A DNA stretch of 64,000 nt from Carallia brachiata (lineage: Eukaryota > Streptophyta > Magnoliopsida > Malpighiales > Rhizophoraceae). Shown here piece after piece: positions 45,701 through 58,765 of this stretch; position 1 is the first letter of the stretch; each line of letters begins with the position of its first letter. The translations under genes and the position numbers were made by a program. Where the stretch lies: positions 744,001 to 808,000 of the forward strand of contig JADCRB010000075.1 in the NCBI GenBank assembly GCA_021464245.1. The letters run 5' to 3'. The notes beneath the pieces are model-generated. The model did no database searches, was not told the origin of the DNA, and saw only the letters and a list, made by a program, of their open reading frames with translations.

Positions 45701-47937
45701 TTGGCAACCGGTATATCAAGCACATCACAAACTTCCAACAACTTCTCCTTGTTACACTTGTCAAATTTTTCCTTCACTTTAATCTTTTGCTTTTCCTGCA
45801 AGAATGATTTAATATGATTACCTAACCTCCCAAAATCATCGGATCTAACATAATTACCAGTACAACTGTGCTGCTCTAAATTGGGAAAAAGATAGTCACC
45901 ACAACTGCATCTTTTTTTACCTCATTTTCATGCCACACAAAACCAGAGAATCGGGATATGTTAGTCTTGAACTGAATTGCCTGCAAAAAGTAACAAACTG
46001 TGAATTGACATAAAAGCAAGACCATGATTTAAGTATCACCAGTCTTAGCTTCTGAAGCTATATATGCATCAATGAAAGTAAAGCTTTTCCACAATATCAT
46101 CGTTAAAACAGCAAAAAGAGGATAGAAAAGTAAAGAACAGAAGAAAACACAAATGAATAATTACCTTTCCTCTTCTTCCAAAGAGAATGGAGTGAAGTAG
46201 TTTGAAGGTATCATCAGTCTTCTTTCTTGATAATTTGAATGCCACTGAAAAGTAAACAAATTAGGGGGTCAGGAACTTTATCCACATCATAAATTTTATA
46301 TGTGATCAGCATAAATATGCAAGGATGTTCAACATCAGATAGCAAACAAACACTAGAATCAAGAAAGCAGCATCAACAATAGAAATTAAGACAGCACATA
46401 TGTCAAAGGCACAGAAATCTACAAAATTTAAGGAAATTTGATTACAGTACCAACACAAGAAAGAAAAAATTTCATAGCCAAAATTATCAACAGATCAAGT
46501 AATCTGTAAAGTCCCATTTTGTCATCAAACAACACCAATATGATAGCTACACAAAGAATGAAAAATTCCTAAGTTTTTCCTGTGGGGGTAAATTATATAT
46601 TAGGAACAATGTCATTCGAATCTCATAACTTTACAGAAGATATCCTAACTTTATACTCCATCAACTGCTCACACTCCCAACTGTTAAAGCTCACCTACTT
46701 CTACAATCTACCTTATTTTCAATTAACATCCACCAATTCTACAGAAATATTTGCCCTTTCCTAAGCCTTTTTCTCGTTTTCCATTCTGCAATAGGGCGAT
46801 GGTGTTTGGAGTTTGTCATTGTATAATCCTGAAAGGTGGAATTTGGTTTCATTGGAGTGGAGCTTTTAAGCTATATGAGAGGCACAGTTGCACAACTAAG
46901 AACCCCAAAGTCCAGAACATGACCCAAACACTTTAAAATTTCTGTTTCACAGTTAGCATGAACTTAAAATCCTAAGTCAAGGGAATCATAAGATTTGCTT
47001 TTAAAGTCTGAAACCTTCCATTGAAACCTCAATCATACGTCCAATGCAAAAGGCAAGTGAATTACCATTAGGTATATCCTTTAGTGGAGTGCCCTGCCCC
47101 TGCCATTTCAAAGGTAAATCATTAAAAACTTAAAACAGAACAAATATTGCCACTGTAAAAGTGTCATTGGAGGAAAAAAGACACCTTTTCAATCTGGAAT
47201 TCCTTTCCAGAATCTCTCTCGATAGATGCCACGAGCCTTTCAACAGATTTTCGCTCACGTTGTGGCCTGTCACTAGCAGGTGTCCTTGACTCTGGCTCCT
47301 TTGCTTCTGCAACTTTCTTCTTCTTTCCAGCTTTCTTCTCAACGTTCTTCTTTCTGCACCACGTTTCCCTTTGCCACTTGTCTGGACTCTTTCTGCTCAT
47401 TTATTTGCGCATCCTTTTCTTCCTTCTGGTAATCCTCGTCAATCTTCTCTTCCACTTTTCCGTTTCATCCTCCTCTCCCATCTCCTCATCTTCTTTTGAC
47501 TCAGCTTCTTCTTCCATTGGCACACTTTTGGCTTCCTCCTTTCCTTCTTCTTCTTCCCCTTCATCGTCCTCAATTTTGTCTTTGCTTAATTTTTCTTTCC
47601 CCTCTTCTGCATCTGCTTCCTCCTTTTCTGCTTTGCTCACTTTGTCTTCCTCTTGTCCTTCTTCTTCTTCTTCTTCATCCTCTTCCTCCTTTCCTTCTTT
47701 GCTTACTTTTTCTGCCTTCTTTCCTTCTTCTACCTCCTCCTCCTCCTTATCATCTTCGCTTACTTTGTATTCTTTAGTATCCTTCCCCGTCTCCACTTTC
47801 TTGTCTTCTTCCACTTCCTGCACAACATTATTTTCCTCGTCTATTTTCTCTTTCACAAGTTTCCCAGTTTTGACAGGTTCGGCGGTCCCATTTGCTGCTG
47901 CATCAGTAACTTCCTTTACAGTTTCTTCTTCACCCAT
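42717..47937 (-). CDS. DEK-domain chromatin-associated protein
   Basis: Plant DEK proteins bind histones and DNA and shape chromatin. Eleven minus-strand coding exons: 47185-47937, 47066-47099, 46165-46244, 45921-45980, 45685-45795, 45153-45233, 44991-45047, 43944-44443, 43620-43732, 43377-43407 and 42717-42868. Exon 1 starts MGEEETVKE and is a long Glu/Lys-rich acidic tract ending in SDRPQRERKSVERLV. Exons 2-5 form the SAP-like DEK core (GTPLKDIPN, DDTFKLLHSILFGRRGK, SRFSGFVWHE, LLEVCDVLDIP). Exon 8 is another acidic/basic low-complexity region. Exons 9-10 form the C-terminal DEK domain (PSDDELRDAICEILKKVDF). The protein ends SADQEVQA. Exon 1 loses frame at least twice (near 47456 and 47402) and exon 8 twice (near 44112 and 43988), mostly looking like single missing bases in purine-rich DNA, while all splice sites and the other exons are clean. 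A 5'-UTR intron probably has its donor near 48530. Confidence 0.88.
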
Positions 47938-47944
47938 GGCAGTC

Positions 47945-48660
47945 CAATACAAGCAAGTGCTTCAAAAGAATTCCCTTTGCCTCCCCTTTTTTGCGTTGAC
48001 TTTAACCTTTAACAACAAAAAGCTCTATATCAATCTTTAATCAGGAAAACATCGAAGATCAACAACCCAAAAAACAAAAAAACACCAAAAAAGTTTTAAA
48101 AAATCTAAAAGCACTTAATAACACTAAAAAAAAAAATTTTTTAAAAGTGGAGTTATATGAAATCTAAAGAAAATTTTAACACACACAAGTTCAAACTCCA
48201 AAGCAACAAAAAAAAAAAACCCTAAAATAAGCTGGAAATGACATATTAAAGTCAACTTAACAAAAAATCTATGAACATAATATACACCTTATTGCGAAAC
48301 CCCCCAAATTCAAAATTCAGAATTTTCACTTGATTTCCCACATTTCCTCAGTGACCTATCATAGAAAATTAAAATTCAAAAAAATCTCATAAAACCAACA
48401 AAAAGATCAAAACTTTAAATCCAACAAGTCAAATCCCTAAAAATCTAGGGCTCAATTTTGAAACTGCAGAAAAGAAAAGGGAAATTTTAAGGAAAAATTT
48501 AAAAAAAAAAAAAAAAAGAACAAGAATTGAGCCTTACAGAGATTTATAAGCTCCAGAGTGTTCCAGATTCCAGTGCCGTTTTGCGTTCGGAGTGGCGTCG
48601 TTTTGATTTCTGATCTCTCGAACAGTCGGAAGTGGAGTGAGGGGGAAGGTGTGTGTGTTT
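47945..48660 (-). other. DEK 5'-UTR intron and leader
   Basis: The region is A-rich in plus orientation (T-rich as an intron on the minus strand). It ends upstream at a leader exon, about 48532-48660, with a GTAAGG donor right after TAAATCTCT. No other gene is seen. Confidence 0.55.
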
Positions 48661-50342
48661 TGTAAGATTTATAGTTCGGACTTGAAATCCGGATTTGAAA
48701 ATGTTAGTTTTTTAAAATGCCACGTCGGATGGAACAGGGTGTGTGTGAAGTTCGAGACTTGTGGAAAAGATGATGGACGGCCCTGATGTGTTTTAGGGAG
48801 AATCATGCGGTTTCAACGGCTTATATTCGATATTCGCTCCGCGTCCGGGGTTGGAATCTCTTGATGGTGGGACCCCCGAATGTGGAAAATCAACGCAAAA
48901 GGAAAACTGTTTGTTTGATTGTTGTTTCTAAAATTTTTTTTTTCTCTAATTTTTTTAAAAAATTATTAAGAGGAAAATTAACTATATCTTATTTTATTGT
49001 GATAAATATAAGCATACAGTAATATAAATTTTTAAATTATTAAATTTATAATAAAACAGATAATTCTCAAATAAATATCTTTTTATGTTTCGTTAAAAAT
49101 GAATTAGCTAATGATACTTTTTATTATATATGAAATGTATTACAAAGAATATTTTCAGGGAAGACATGTTGTAGGGCTTGTTGTACATTTGTAATTGGAT
49201 TGTTAGTTAAGTAAAATATTAATATTTAATTTGGGATCATAATTATCCAACTAATCTAAACTCGCATTAAAAGATTTAGCTCGTATTGAAAGATTTGCAT
49301 TTATATGATTTTTTTTAATGTTACAGATGTAATAAATAGAAATAATTATTAGACGCAATATCATGTATTGAATTATTTTTCATTTTCATCTTAATATAAA
49401 AGATATGTTATCACAGGTAACTCTTAAAATTATAGATACGTATCTCATGATCACAATAACATAACGTAAATCTATGTCCAAAACCCATCAAATTAACTGC
49501 TTCATCTAATGAAACCTTCCAATATAGATATTTTTAGTTAGGATGATATAAAAACACAAATGGTGGGCATTGAGCAGGAGCCACCAACTGGGATTTAATT
49601 TAAAGGCATGCCTGCCCCGATTGGCTGTAAAATATAAAATCTTGTTTCTTTTTTTTTTTTTGGCCTAAAAAATATTTTGTTTTTCATAAGAAGTAAAAAA
49701 CATAGGAGCGATCCCGCACAATTTCATAAATAAAGATTACACTCATAACACCATCCAGTGAATTGTACCGCTGCACTGAATTTCGAGCTATACGAGACCA
49801 AACGTGCATTATGCTCAACTTACACTCGTATTATAATGCACTAGCCCGAGTTAGAATCAGTCCAGCTTCAAAAAAATGCTAGCAGGCAATTGGGATAAAT
49901 TGCTGATGTACCTATAGACATCTCCGTCTTCTCTAAAAGCTATCCTAGTAAAGCTTCAGCAAACAAAGCTGCAGGTTAACAAATGAAGCAGATAGCTATG
50001 ATGATGGGCTTTTGGACCTTGAAAGTTGAGACTCTCCAACCTGGCTTAATGGTTTTTGATTGGATGTTCGACCATGTAATCTATACTCTCGCAGCTACCT
50101 AAATTTTATTAAATGTTGGCAGAAATTGCAGATTTGAAATATATTTGTGACAGGAATTACAACATAGTTGTTCAAACGTCTCATTTTTATTATCAAGATA
50201 CCTTTTGCAGTAGCAGTAGCATCAAATGGTCCAACAACAGGTTTATTGCCAATACACATGACCTCAATATTTATGGTTTCCAAATGAATCAAGAACTGGC
50301 AATGATTTGCTCCAAAGTTAAGCCTCGAGACAAGTAGTCCAC
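48661..50342. other. Intergenic region, no gene recognised
   Basis: DEK promoter followed by AT-rich sequence and the 3' side of the next minus-strand gene. The short open frames here lack recognisable features. Confidence 0.6.
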
Positions 50343-52420
50343 TCATTGGGGACACCACTTCTCAAACTGATATTCATGGCAATGTGGTCTAGCCAGTCTC
50401 TCGGAGAGCCCCTTGACATATTGGCATTCGCTTTTCCACCACCTACAAGCTCCCTCAGATTTTCCAATTTATTCTCCCTTCCCGTTCCACTAGTCCTCTT
50501 ATCTGCTTCTCTCAGCTTCTGCTTAAACCGCTGTTTACGGCCAGAAGAATTAAGCTCTTGCTGCTTCGACTGTGAAGGCGGGGCCCCGTGAGGTCCTAGG
50601 TAAATACCGTCTTCCTTTTTATCCTGCAGAAGATAATGGTAACAACACACTATCATAGACTGTGGCAGCAACCTTTCAATTTTATTCGCAAAAGTATTCC
50701 GGGCATATAACAGGATGAGTTTAAATGATTTAACAAAATTGACGCGAATGGTTGCTGACCTTTGGAGGAGGATTTGGGGCTTCTATATCTAAAGCATCAG
50801 CTTTATTTTGATTTGAACCTTCAATTCCCAAGCTTGGAATCACGAATCCATCAGTGTCTAACACAAAACATTTAATCAATAGAAAGTACAAGCTGACAGA
50901 TTTGCAGAAGCTGTATAATGCCAAATTGTAACATTGTAATGTAGAGAGCTATTCCAAGTATGCTTTGATGTTTATGATCAACTAAATGCTCTGTGTTTGC
51001 ACCATAGGAACATAATTAGCACTATCCTGGAGTTCGGTTGGAAAACAGTGAATGAGAAGTCAAAAACAAAGTGTCGGGAAGAAATCAGAATGGACAGAGA
51101 GACACTGTGCAAACGGGATGGCAACCATGCAGCATCAACAATCAATAGAAAAGCAAAGCATTACACTTTATGCCCACCAGATAGCACTGAATGAAACAAG
51201 TGAAGCCAAGAAGCCTGCTCCTACAGGGGTAAAACAGCAATTCATTTCTAATGGGATAATGATGCAGCAATTCCTATATTAAATTTAATTCCATACAGTT
51301 TTCGGGGCAGCAACCTGCTAATGAATCAAAACCTCAGAAAGTCAGCATATTCAATTGAACAAAATATCTGGCCAGCACAACTTATCCCTAATGCAGTCAC
51401 CGCAGAAACTGAGATGTTGAACCAGCAGTAGGCCACAGAGAGGTACTTAGGTTATGACAAACTATTACCAAGAAGATCAACTATAACATATAATGTTGCC
51501 AATGCATAGCAACAATCATAGCATCTCAAGAGTTGCACGGGGAAGATCTGCAAGGTACAAACTACTGTTGCAGCAATTGTGATCTGCAATAGAATCTCAA
51601 CCAAGTGTAGGTTGAGATAAGTGAAACTGGAAAAGTAAGGGCACATTGCACATTGAAATTGTCAGAGATAACATTCTGATTGCATGAACAGCTTTGGGGG
51701 AACGATCATCACTCCCTCAATAAAAGAAAATTGATAAATAAGACAAACTAAACTAAATCCACAATCAAACTTTCCCTTGCTTCTTGCGCTTAACGCAAGA
51801 TGTCTACTGTACTCTGTTACCATCCAGAGTCCGTCGTTCCTCTCCTATTGATCCCAAATCTCGTTCCTATTGGCTATTACCAAAATTAAAGAAAAATGAA
51901 CACCATTGAAACTGCTATTCTCAACTGATGATCACTTACTGCCGGTATAAGATTCTTAATAAAAAAAACTAATCTGATCATTCACAGAACAGCAAAATTG
52001 AGCAAAGATTAAGCTAGATAGAAACAAACTTTGTTTCATTTATAATTGCATCAACTGAGCAAAGATAAGCAAAGTCCACAAAATGTCGGAATCTAAAAAA
52101 GCAGCCATATCTGACAAAATAAACAAACCCCAACTCAAGTTTTATCATCATTGCAAATACCATGGCATCAATCAACCAACTAAACTTGAAATCAGTCAGA
52201 CCCACAAAAAGAAATCTGATTCCCTGATACCCATTCATCTGCTCTACACATAACAAAATTCAATTAACGAAAAAGACTCTAAAAGGCCCGCAAAGATCGC
52301 AACTTTTTCCAATTTTTTTTAAATTCCCGAGAAAAAACAGGAAAAAACGAGAGAGAGATTACCCCACTCATCTTCTTCATCATTGACAGAATGAGTGGTG
52401 TGAGAATGAGAGGAGTCCAT
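50343..52420 (-). CDS. Small conserved plant protein of unknown function
   Basis: Three minus-strand exons with GT-AG introns: 52363-52420 (MDSSHSHTTHS ... EEDEW), 50760-50857 (DTDGFVIPSLGIEG ... APNPPPK) and 50343-50623 (YLGPHGAPPSQ, RKQRFKQKLREADKR, NLRELVGG, SPRDWLD). Intron 1 is about 1.5 kb. The product is about 145 aa, hydrophilic, with an acidic Ser/His-rich start and a basic, probably helical middle, and no signal peptide or membrane segment. I cannot name a function. In the last exon the frame after DWLD either runs to a stop at 50318 or, with one more C in a CC run near 50384, reads HCHEYQFEKW and stops at 50343. The second looks more like a constrained C-terminus, but this is judgement. 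Confidence 0.7.
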
Positions 52421-55400
52421 GAGACGCTGATGATCATGGATTTCAACGGCCACAGGGCGAGATAGCCCAGATGGCAGACCAAATCCAACGGCCGAGATTC
52501 ACCCCCTCCCTCCCCCAAACCGCGAAAAAGGGATCGGCCGATGTTCTCTTTCTGAGCCAACTTAATAATATTATTAGTTAGTATTATATAGAGGGAAGGA
52601 AAAAAAAAAAAAACTAAAATGCAATGGTATTTTAATTTTAATTTTAATTTTAAAAAGGAAACTTCTAAAAGAAACCCTAACCCTAAAAGCAAACAACTAC
52701 GAAAATTGGATACTTTTCTTTTGTTTTGTATTTTCTTTACATACTTTCCTAATTGCCCCTGCTTTGCTCTGGACGTTTACTCATTTGGTTTTGGAAGTAC
52801 GAGGAGGATAGTTTCGTAATTTTGGTTGTTTGATATTTTGGTTGCGTGGCAGTGGTATTTCCGATGTGTGGCCTAGATTTCAAGATTTTGTATCGCCCGT
52901 TGGCTAGGCAGCACGACACACCAACGTTTGTTATTTGTTTGAAAATAATGGTATTTGTCGTGGCTGAAATTTTTCACTATTAAAAATGAATAATTTAATA
53001 TATTTTTTTATTTATAATTTAAATTTGAATTTTAGTAACATTGTGTGGAGTTTTGACTCCTGAATTATTTAATTTTGACTATAAATTATCCACCGTTAAT
53101 TTTAAATTTAACAATTTTTATAATTTATTTAAAAAAATCACACTCTTATTTAATAGTATTTGAGTATTAAGTCAGCTCATATAAAAATTATTAAATAAGA
53201 TGTTTGAAGGAAATTATTCTAACCATATTCTAAAATTTAATGACCTAACGTACACACGATGAATTTTCTTTCGGCGTAAAGACTGAAATTTCTTGATTTT
53301 TATCAATTATATTGCCTAAAAGACTAAAATTCATTGCAGTGTTCTATTCGTTTGAAGAGTTGAAATAAAAGATTTTCTTCTTGTCCAAATTGAAGTTAGT
53401 TCGAGGAGGATTTTAGTGTAATGAAAATATTATTGATCTTCTCGTCAATTGTTTGAATTTTAAAGACAACCTTCGTGCAAAAACAAAGAAAATGCTGCAT
53501 AAATCGTCATTCCAACAAACTCGACAAGTATGAAACTCAACAATGGTGATACTATTGTTTGTGTGCCCTGTTTCTTTCGCCTTTGTATAATTAGACAATC
53601 TTGAAGAGCGTCCCATGCCGTGTGAAAAAATGCCTTTACACACAGCATTAACACATCATTGCATCGAGCGAGCACGAGGGTATGATTAGGCCAGACACAA
53701 TCTTTGCACGGTCGAAAGAACTTGAACATCAAAATCTTTTCCATTTTAACCAAAAAAATAAAAAATAAAAAGAGTTTTATTATGTAATTATAAAAATTAG
53801 ATACAAAATAATTAAATAAACCGATTATTCAAATTTTAGCCATTAATTCTACTAAATTCATCATTCAATCAATAGTTAAACTTCAAACAATATGTCTATA
53901 TCATTATTTTGTATCTAAATTTTATATTTATATATTTTTTCTAAACAAAAAAGAAACAAAAACATGAGCATGCCTTCATTTGGGGAGTTTTTTTTGTCCT
54001 GTTTAAAGATTAAAATGCTGGGTGAATGAACCGTTTTGCCTATAAATAAGTATGCCATAAACTAGACACTTTGCAAATTTCATCTTTTGTCCATTTATCA
54101 AAACTAATATGGAATTAAGATTTAAGGTTGTTTTTTGAAGGAACTTGAATATCAATTGATAATCAAAACATGTTCCAGTATATTTTTACCATAAACATTT
54201 TTAAAAAATAGGGAATTAAAAATTTGTGAGTTTTAAGTTTTTAATCATTAAAGGGTTTTTTAAGGACAAATTTGATTCCTTTGATATTAACAACCCCTTC
54301 ATATTTATCAATCCTGAACATCGCTGCAATTGTTGAGTCTAACTAGACTATTATCCATGTTTAAGTTATCCTTTTTTAAAAAAAATATGCGTAAACTTTG
54401 GAGCTTGTCCGGTTTTATAAGTGACACTTTTCTCTAGACTGGAAATTTGCATTTAACCATTGTTTGGGTGGTTTACTGGCAAAAATATTAAGAATGTGAT
54501 GAGTTCATGAGTTCAACTTTTACTTATATCAAATAATAAGACTAAATATGTGTAAGTTTTTCGAGATCTTAAATAATATCAGTGACACTTACTAGATTTA
54601 TAGGATTTACTCATTCATGAGTTTAATGTTAATCATCTGACCTACTTTAATATGGTAATTACGTAAATCTTCTATATAGGTCTGTACGTAGTTGCACCTG
54701 TTTATCCATTTTATGGACAAAAATAAAAATGAAATTTGTATTTAAAACTTGTTGCAACATCAACGAACAACTAAACATGAGTTTGCTCCAATGGAGTGCA
54801 GACCAAGACGGATACAAGTAAGACATACAATAGTCGGTGGCAATGCGTTCGAAGTCATGACCAAACAAACCTTCCATGAACCTGGCCACTTTGTTTCACT
54901 TACCTTGTTTGCTGGTGAGAAACATGAGAGTAATGGGTGCCTGGCAAAACCAGCCAAAAATATTTCTTAGACAGTGATATGGAGCCCCATTAAAGGCTAG
55001 AGGGCGTGCAGCACCGGAAATGGTCTTTTCCCTCCATCATCATTATGGTCGCCATGCTTGCAGACATTGCACGATGGGCCATCATTACTTATTAGTGCTC
55101 TTTGTTTATAAAGGAAAAAACATACACGACATGAAAAAAAAAAAAAAAGTCATAACGTAATTAATATAATTGATGAATTTATTTGTGTAATTAGATAATT
55201 AATATTTATAATAAAAATGAACATATTTTTTATCAATAAATAATAATTATTTAATTATACAAATTAATCGATCGATTGTATTATAACTCTCCCTCCTCTA
55301 TGTTTTCTCATACATTCTTTTTGCAATTGAGTCCAAGGCATAGCGCTTAGTATATTGACTTGTTATTGAATGAATCTTCTTATTGGCTTCAAAGTAGTTT

Positions 55401-55931
55401 GCTTTCCCTAACATTTGACCTTCTAAGAGTCACAAATTTTAAGCAAGCAAAATCAACTAGATACTGGGGGGAAGCTAACTGTATAATATATAGATTTTGG
55501 CTTATGTTAGTTGAGCTTCCTGTAGTATATGCACTTGCACATGGATTTGACAATTTCAAAGCTTTGAGCTTGCAAAATAAATAATTTTGGTCCTTCAAGA
55601 TAATTACACTTTGCAGATAGGACAAGCAGCTTGTTGTCAAGTAAATACAGAAGAATTGTGGAGTTTTTTCTCCCACCAAGCTTGGTTACTTTTTTGATGG
55701 GTCAGTGATACTTGGTATGTTTTTCAACTTGTCTTCTATATCCGACCCCTCTACCTTAGGGAACCTTTTATGAGCTTCTAAAGCCAACTTATGCTTCTTG
55801 TTATGTTTGAACAACTGAAAATATCAAACTGAGGCACAGGGAGCCCTTTTTTCTCCCCACTATCATCATTAGTCTTTGGCATAGATCAGGACCTGTCCAA
55901 CCCCTTTTTCAAGCTGTTTTGAATTCTGGAA
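52421..55931. other. Intergenic region with telo-box; no gene recognised
   Basis: About 250 bp upstream of the small-protein gene lies AAACCCTAACCCTAAA (about 52671-52687), a telo-box motif common in promoters of growth-related plant genes. The rest is AT-rich. Open frames at 53413-53753, 54659-54970 and 55360-55679 overlap on both strands and show no domain. Confidence 0.6.
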
Positions 55932-56645
55932 ATGGGTAAAGCAACAGAGAGTCAAATCAATGTTTCATCTCATTTCTGCAAAACATCCTGGCTTTACTTT
56001 GCAGTCATTGTCCCTTCTCTGGTTCTGACTTGCTTCTTGTTACTTGGCCTCTCTCCTTTCCCAATAACACTCTTGAGTCTGTTCCTACTGACCATTTACA
56101 TTACAACATTTTCAAAGAAAAAGGAGAACACTGCAAGAAATCCCACACAGGAAGAGGGTCCCAAGAGCCTGCTTGAAAGGGAAGTAGGAGAGAAGATAAA
56201 CACAGGACTGGACACGGTTATTCATTTTAATGCTGGCCAACAGAGTGAAGCTTTCCATATGGAGGAATATCAAGTTGAATCAACAGAAATCCCTTTGGAT
56301 GGTGAAAGCAGCGACGGCTTCTCCGCGAGTGAAAATTTTGAGCTTAACTGGATGCATTTGGACGATGTGGCCATCTTTGAATGTTCAACCTCTGATGAAG
56401 ACGAGGAGGATGATAATCTCATTGAAATCAGTCTTCCCAAGAAGGATTCTGTTGCTGGGGATGAAGAGTTAGAGCAGAATTCACAGACCAACTTTCCTGA
56501 TTACTTTGATGAATCCATTTTTACACCACAGGGTCTAATGGAGCTACTGGAAGAGATTGATGATGTGAATGAAGAGGATAATTTGATAGAAATTGACCTT
56601 TCTATGGGATCCATCAAGTGTTCAGCTTTGGAGATTGAAGCATGA
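55932..56645 (+). CDS. Acidic single-exon membrane protein, unknown function
   Basis: An intact 237-aa frame. Residues about 20-60 are strongly hydrophobic (YFAVIVPSLVLTCFLLLG ... TLLSLFLLTIYIT), enough for one long or two closely spaced membrane helices. A basic SKKKE stop-transfer patch follows, then a very acidic Ser/Glu/Asp-rich tail with a twice-used motif (EEDDNLIEISL at about 163 and NEEDNLIEIDLS near the C-terminus). No catalytic motif is visible. The composition is typical of plant transmembrane proteins of unknown role with cytosolic acidic tails. The single intact ATG, the stop and the neat repeat of the DNLIEI motif support a real gene. Confidence 0.8.
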   Translation: MGKATESQINVSSHFCKTSWLYFAVIVPSLVLTCFLLLGLSPFPITLLSLFLLTIYITTFSKKKENTARNPTQEEGPKSLLEREVGEKINTGLDTVIHFNAGQQSEAFHMEEYQVESTEIPLDGESSDGFSASENFELNWMHLDDVAIFECSTSDEDEEDDNLIEISLPKKDSVAGDEELEQNSQTNFPDYFDESIFTPQGLMELLEEIDDVNEEDNLIEIDLSMGSIKCSALEIEA

Positions 56646-57424
56646 CGAACAACATCACGAGACCAAGATGCTTGTAGCTTTAATCCACATGGGGTTGAAG
56701 TTCGGATTGGAAGAGTGCTCCAGAGAGAAACTGTTGATGTAACTTTCTGTAGTGCTTATGTTTTAGAGTTTTTGTTTTTTGAGCAAATATGTTGTAGAGT
56801 TTTTGTTGTTCTTGTTTTACTACTTTGGCCACTTCCCAAATCCTCATAACTTCCATATCACATGGCACAAAAAAACACCTTTCTAGATCATGAATTTTCA
56901 TTGGTCTTGTATTACTTTCATCATAGATCACGATCCTTTGTAAAGCCAGCAACAAGCTAGCTATGGCAGCAACTGCAAGCTAGAATTTTTTTTTCCATGG
57001 ACATTAATCAGTCTTCTCACTGGCAAATCGTTAATCCAAAAAAAAAAAAAAAAAAATGAAAGAGCCGTCTCAATTACTAGTTCAATATTGACTTTCAATA
57101 CAGCAGAATATTTTAAGATATCTCACTTCTCAACTAAAAAGTATATTTAGTGTAATCAAGAATCCGTATGAATTTAAGGAATCCGAGTAAAGGTCACGCA
57201 AAAAATCATTCTGATGCTTTTGTGCACTATGATCCACGCTTGGCATGTTAACCCCTTTACCGTTACAAAAAGAAAGTAAATTTACCCTAAGATCACAGAT
57301 TCAATATGCAGTCATCCCAAAATTTCAGATCAAACCTTAGACGCAGCTCTACCAAAACCTCATAAAGGAAGGATTTGCATTGTCCTGCTCTGATACAGGA
57401 TGAGGATCCTGGCAGGCCCTACTT
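56646..57424. other. Convergent 3' flanks
   Basis: The region lies between the 3' ends of the acidic membrane protein (plus) and the PLP enzyme (minus) and holds only 3'-UTR-like AT-rich sequence with an A-run near 57038. Confidence 0.7.
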
Positions 57425-58709
57425 TCACTTGATGCTCAGAAACTCCAGTCCAGTTGCTGTGGGTGTCAAACCATGCTCAGAAAGATACTCGGCGTTGTAG
57501 AACTTACTCAAATGCCTCATTCCACTGTCGCATAGAATGGTTATAATTGTGTGACCAGGGCCAATCAGCTTCGCTACTTTAGCAGCTCCAACACAATTCA
57601 TGGCCGATGAGCTCCCCAGAAACAAGCTGTCATTCTTCAAAAGATACCTGCAACAAGTTAAAGTAGGACACAGGGTGCTGATTTAGACAGGGCAGACCAT
57701 ATATTTCTGCTTTTGTTACTTGTGTAAAATTTGCAAGAGCCACAGCTTCAGTTCCATGACCAAAGCATTAAGCTTGTAAGTGCAAGAAAAAATGTTTTGA
57801 GTGGCCATTTCATGCAAAATGGAAAAAGTGTAATCGACCATAGATTGGTGCTCTTTTTGATTATAAACACTCTCAACAATTCAGTACAGAAATCATAAAT
57901 GCCTAGAAGAGCAGAGGATAAACTGACCTTGACATTTCAACAGCTTCCTTATCCGTGCCTTGAAAAGCACCATCAAGTTTTGCCATCATAAAGTTCCTAG
58001 TTACTCTGTTGATTCCAATTCCTTCAGTTATGGTGTCAAAAGGATTCTTTAGCCTTTTTCCTTCAGCCTCCTCTTTAGTGTACATTACTCCCCTGGTTAC
58101 CTTATTGAACAAACCTGAACCAGGAGGATCAATGAGGAAGCACTTGACGTTTGGATTTTTTTCCTGTGGAATGTGAAGTTTTAACAAAGGTTTTGAAAGT
58201 TTCCTACCACAACAAAAAGAAAAGGTACAAAGAAAGGATAAAGACTTTTGACCTTGAGAAACTTGGAAACACCAGCCACTGTGCCGCCTGTGCCCGCAGC
58301 TGCCACAAATGCATCTAAGCTACCACTACTTTGTTCCCAAATCTCTGGACCAGTACCCTCATAGTGGGCTCGGAAATTTGCCAAATTTTCAAACTGATCA
58401 GCAAAAAACCCACTGCTACAATAACTAGAAAAAACTGAACCTTGTTTCTCTCTGTCAGATCCATAACCATTAATTAGTTCCTGATCTTTGCCTTCAACTT
58501 GTTCAGTTTTTTTGAGCTTTGATGCTAGTTCATTTGCTTCCAATGCCCTTCTCTTAGCAACATTTACATAGTGGTCTCTGTGTGTAATTGAAACTGGTCG
58601 TACCCTTTCAACAGTTGCTCCCAAGGCTTCAAGAATTTGAGACTACCAAAAGTTAGAAGAAAACTAATTAAATTTTCAATGCAAGACATGAAAACAATGA
58701 GAACTCTCT

Positions 58710-58765
<56 letters not shown>

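Noticed and set aside
47378..48040. 220-codon Ser-rich plus-strand frame
   Set aside because: Antisense shadow of the Glu-rich DEK exon 1; GAA/GAG codons read as TTC/CTC and TCT in reverse.
53413..53753. Minus-strand frames considered as a gene remnant
   Set aside because: No motif recognised, and the two overlapping frames are equally plausible; not supportable as a gene.
54659..54970. Overlapping open frames on both strands of 65-76 codons
   Set aside because: The two strands are open equally and neither shows a domain; chance frames are expected at this length.
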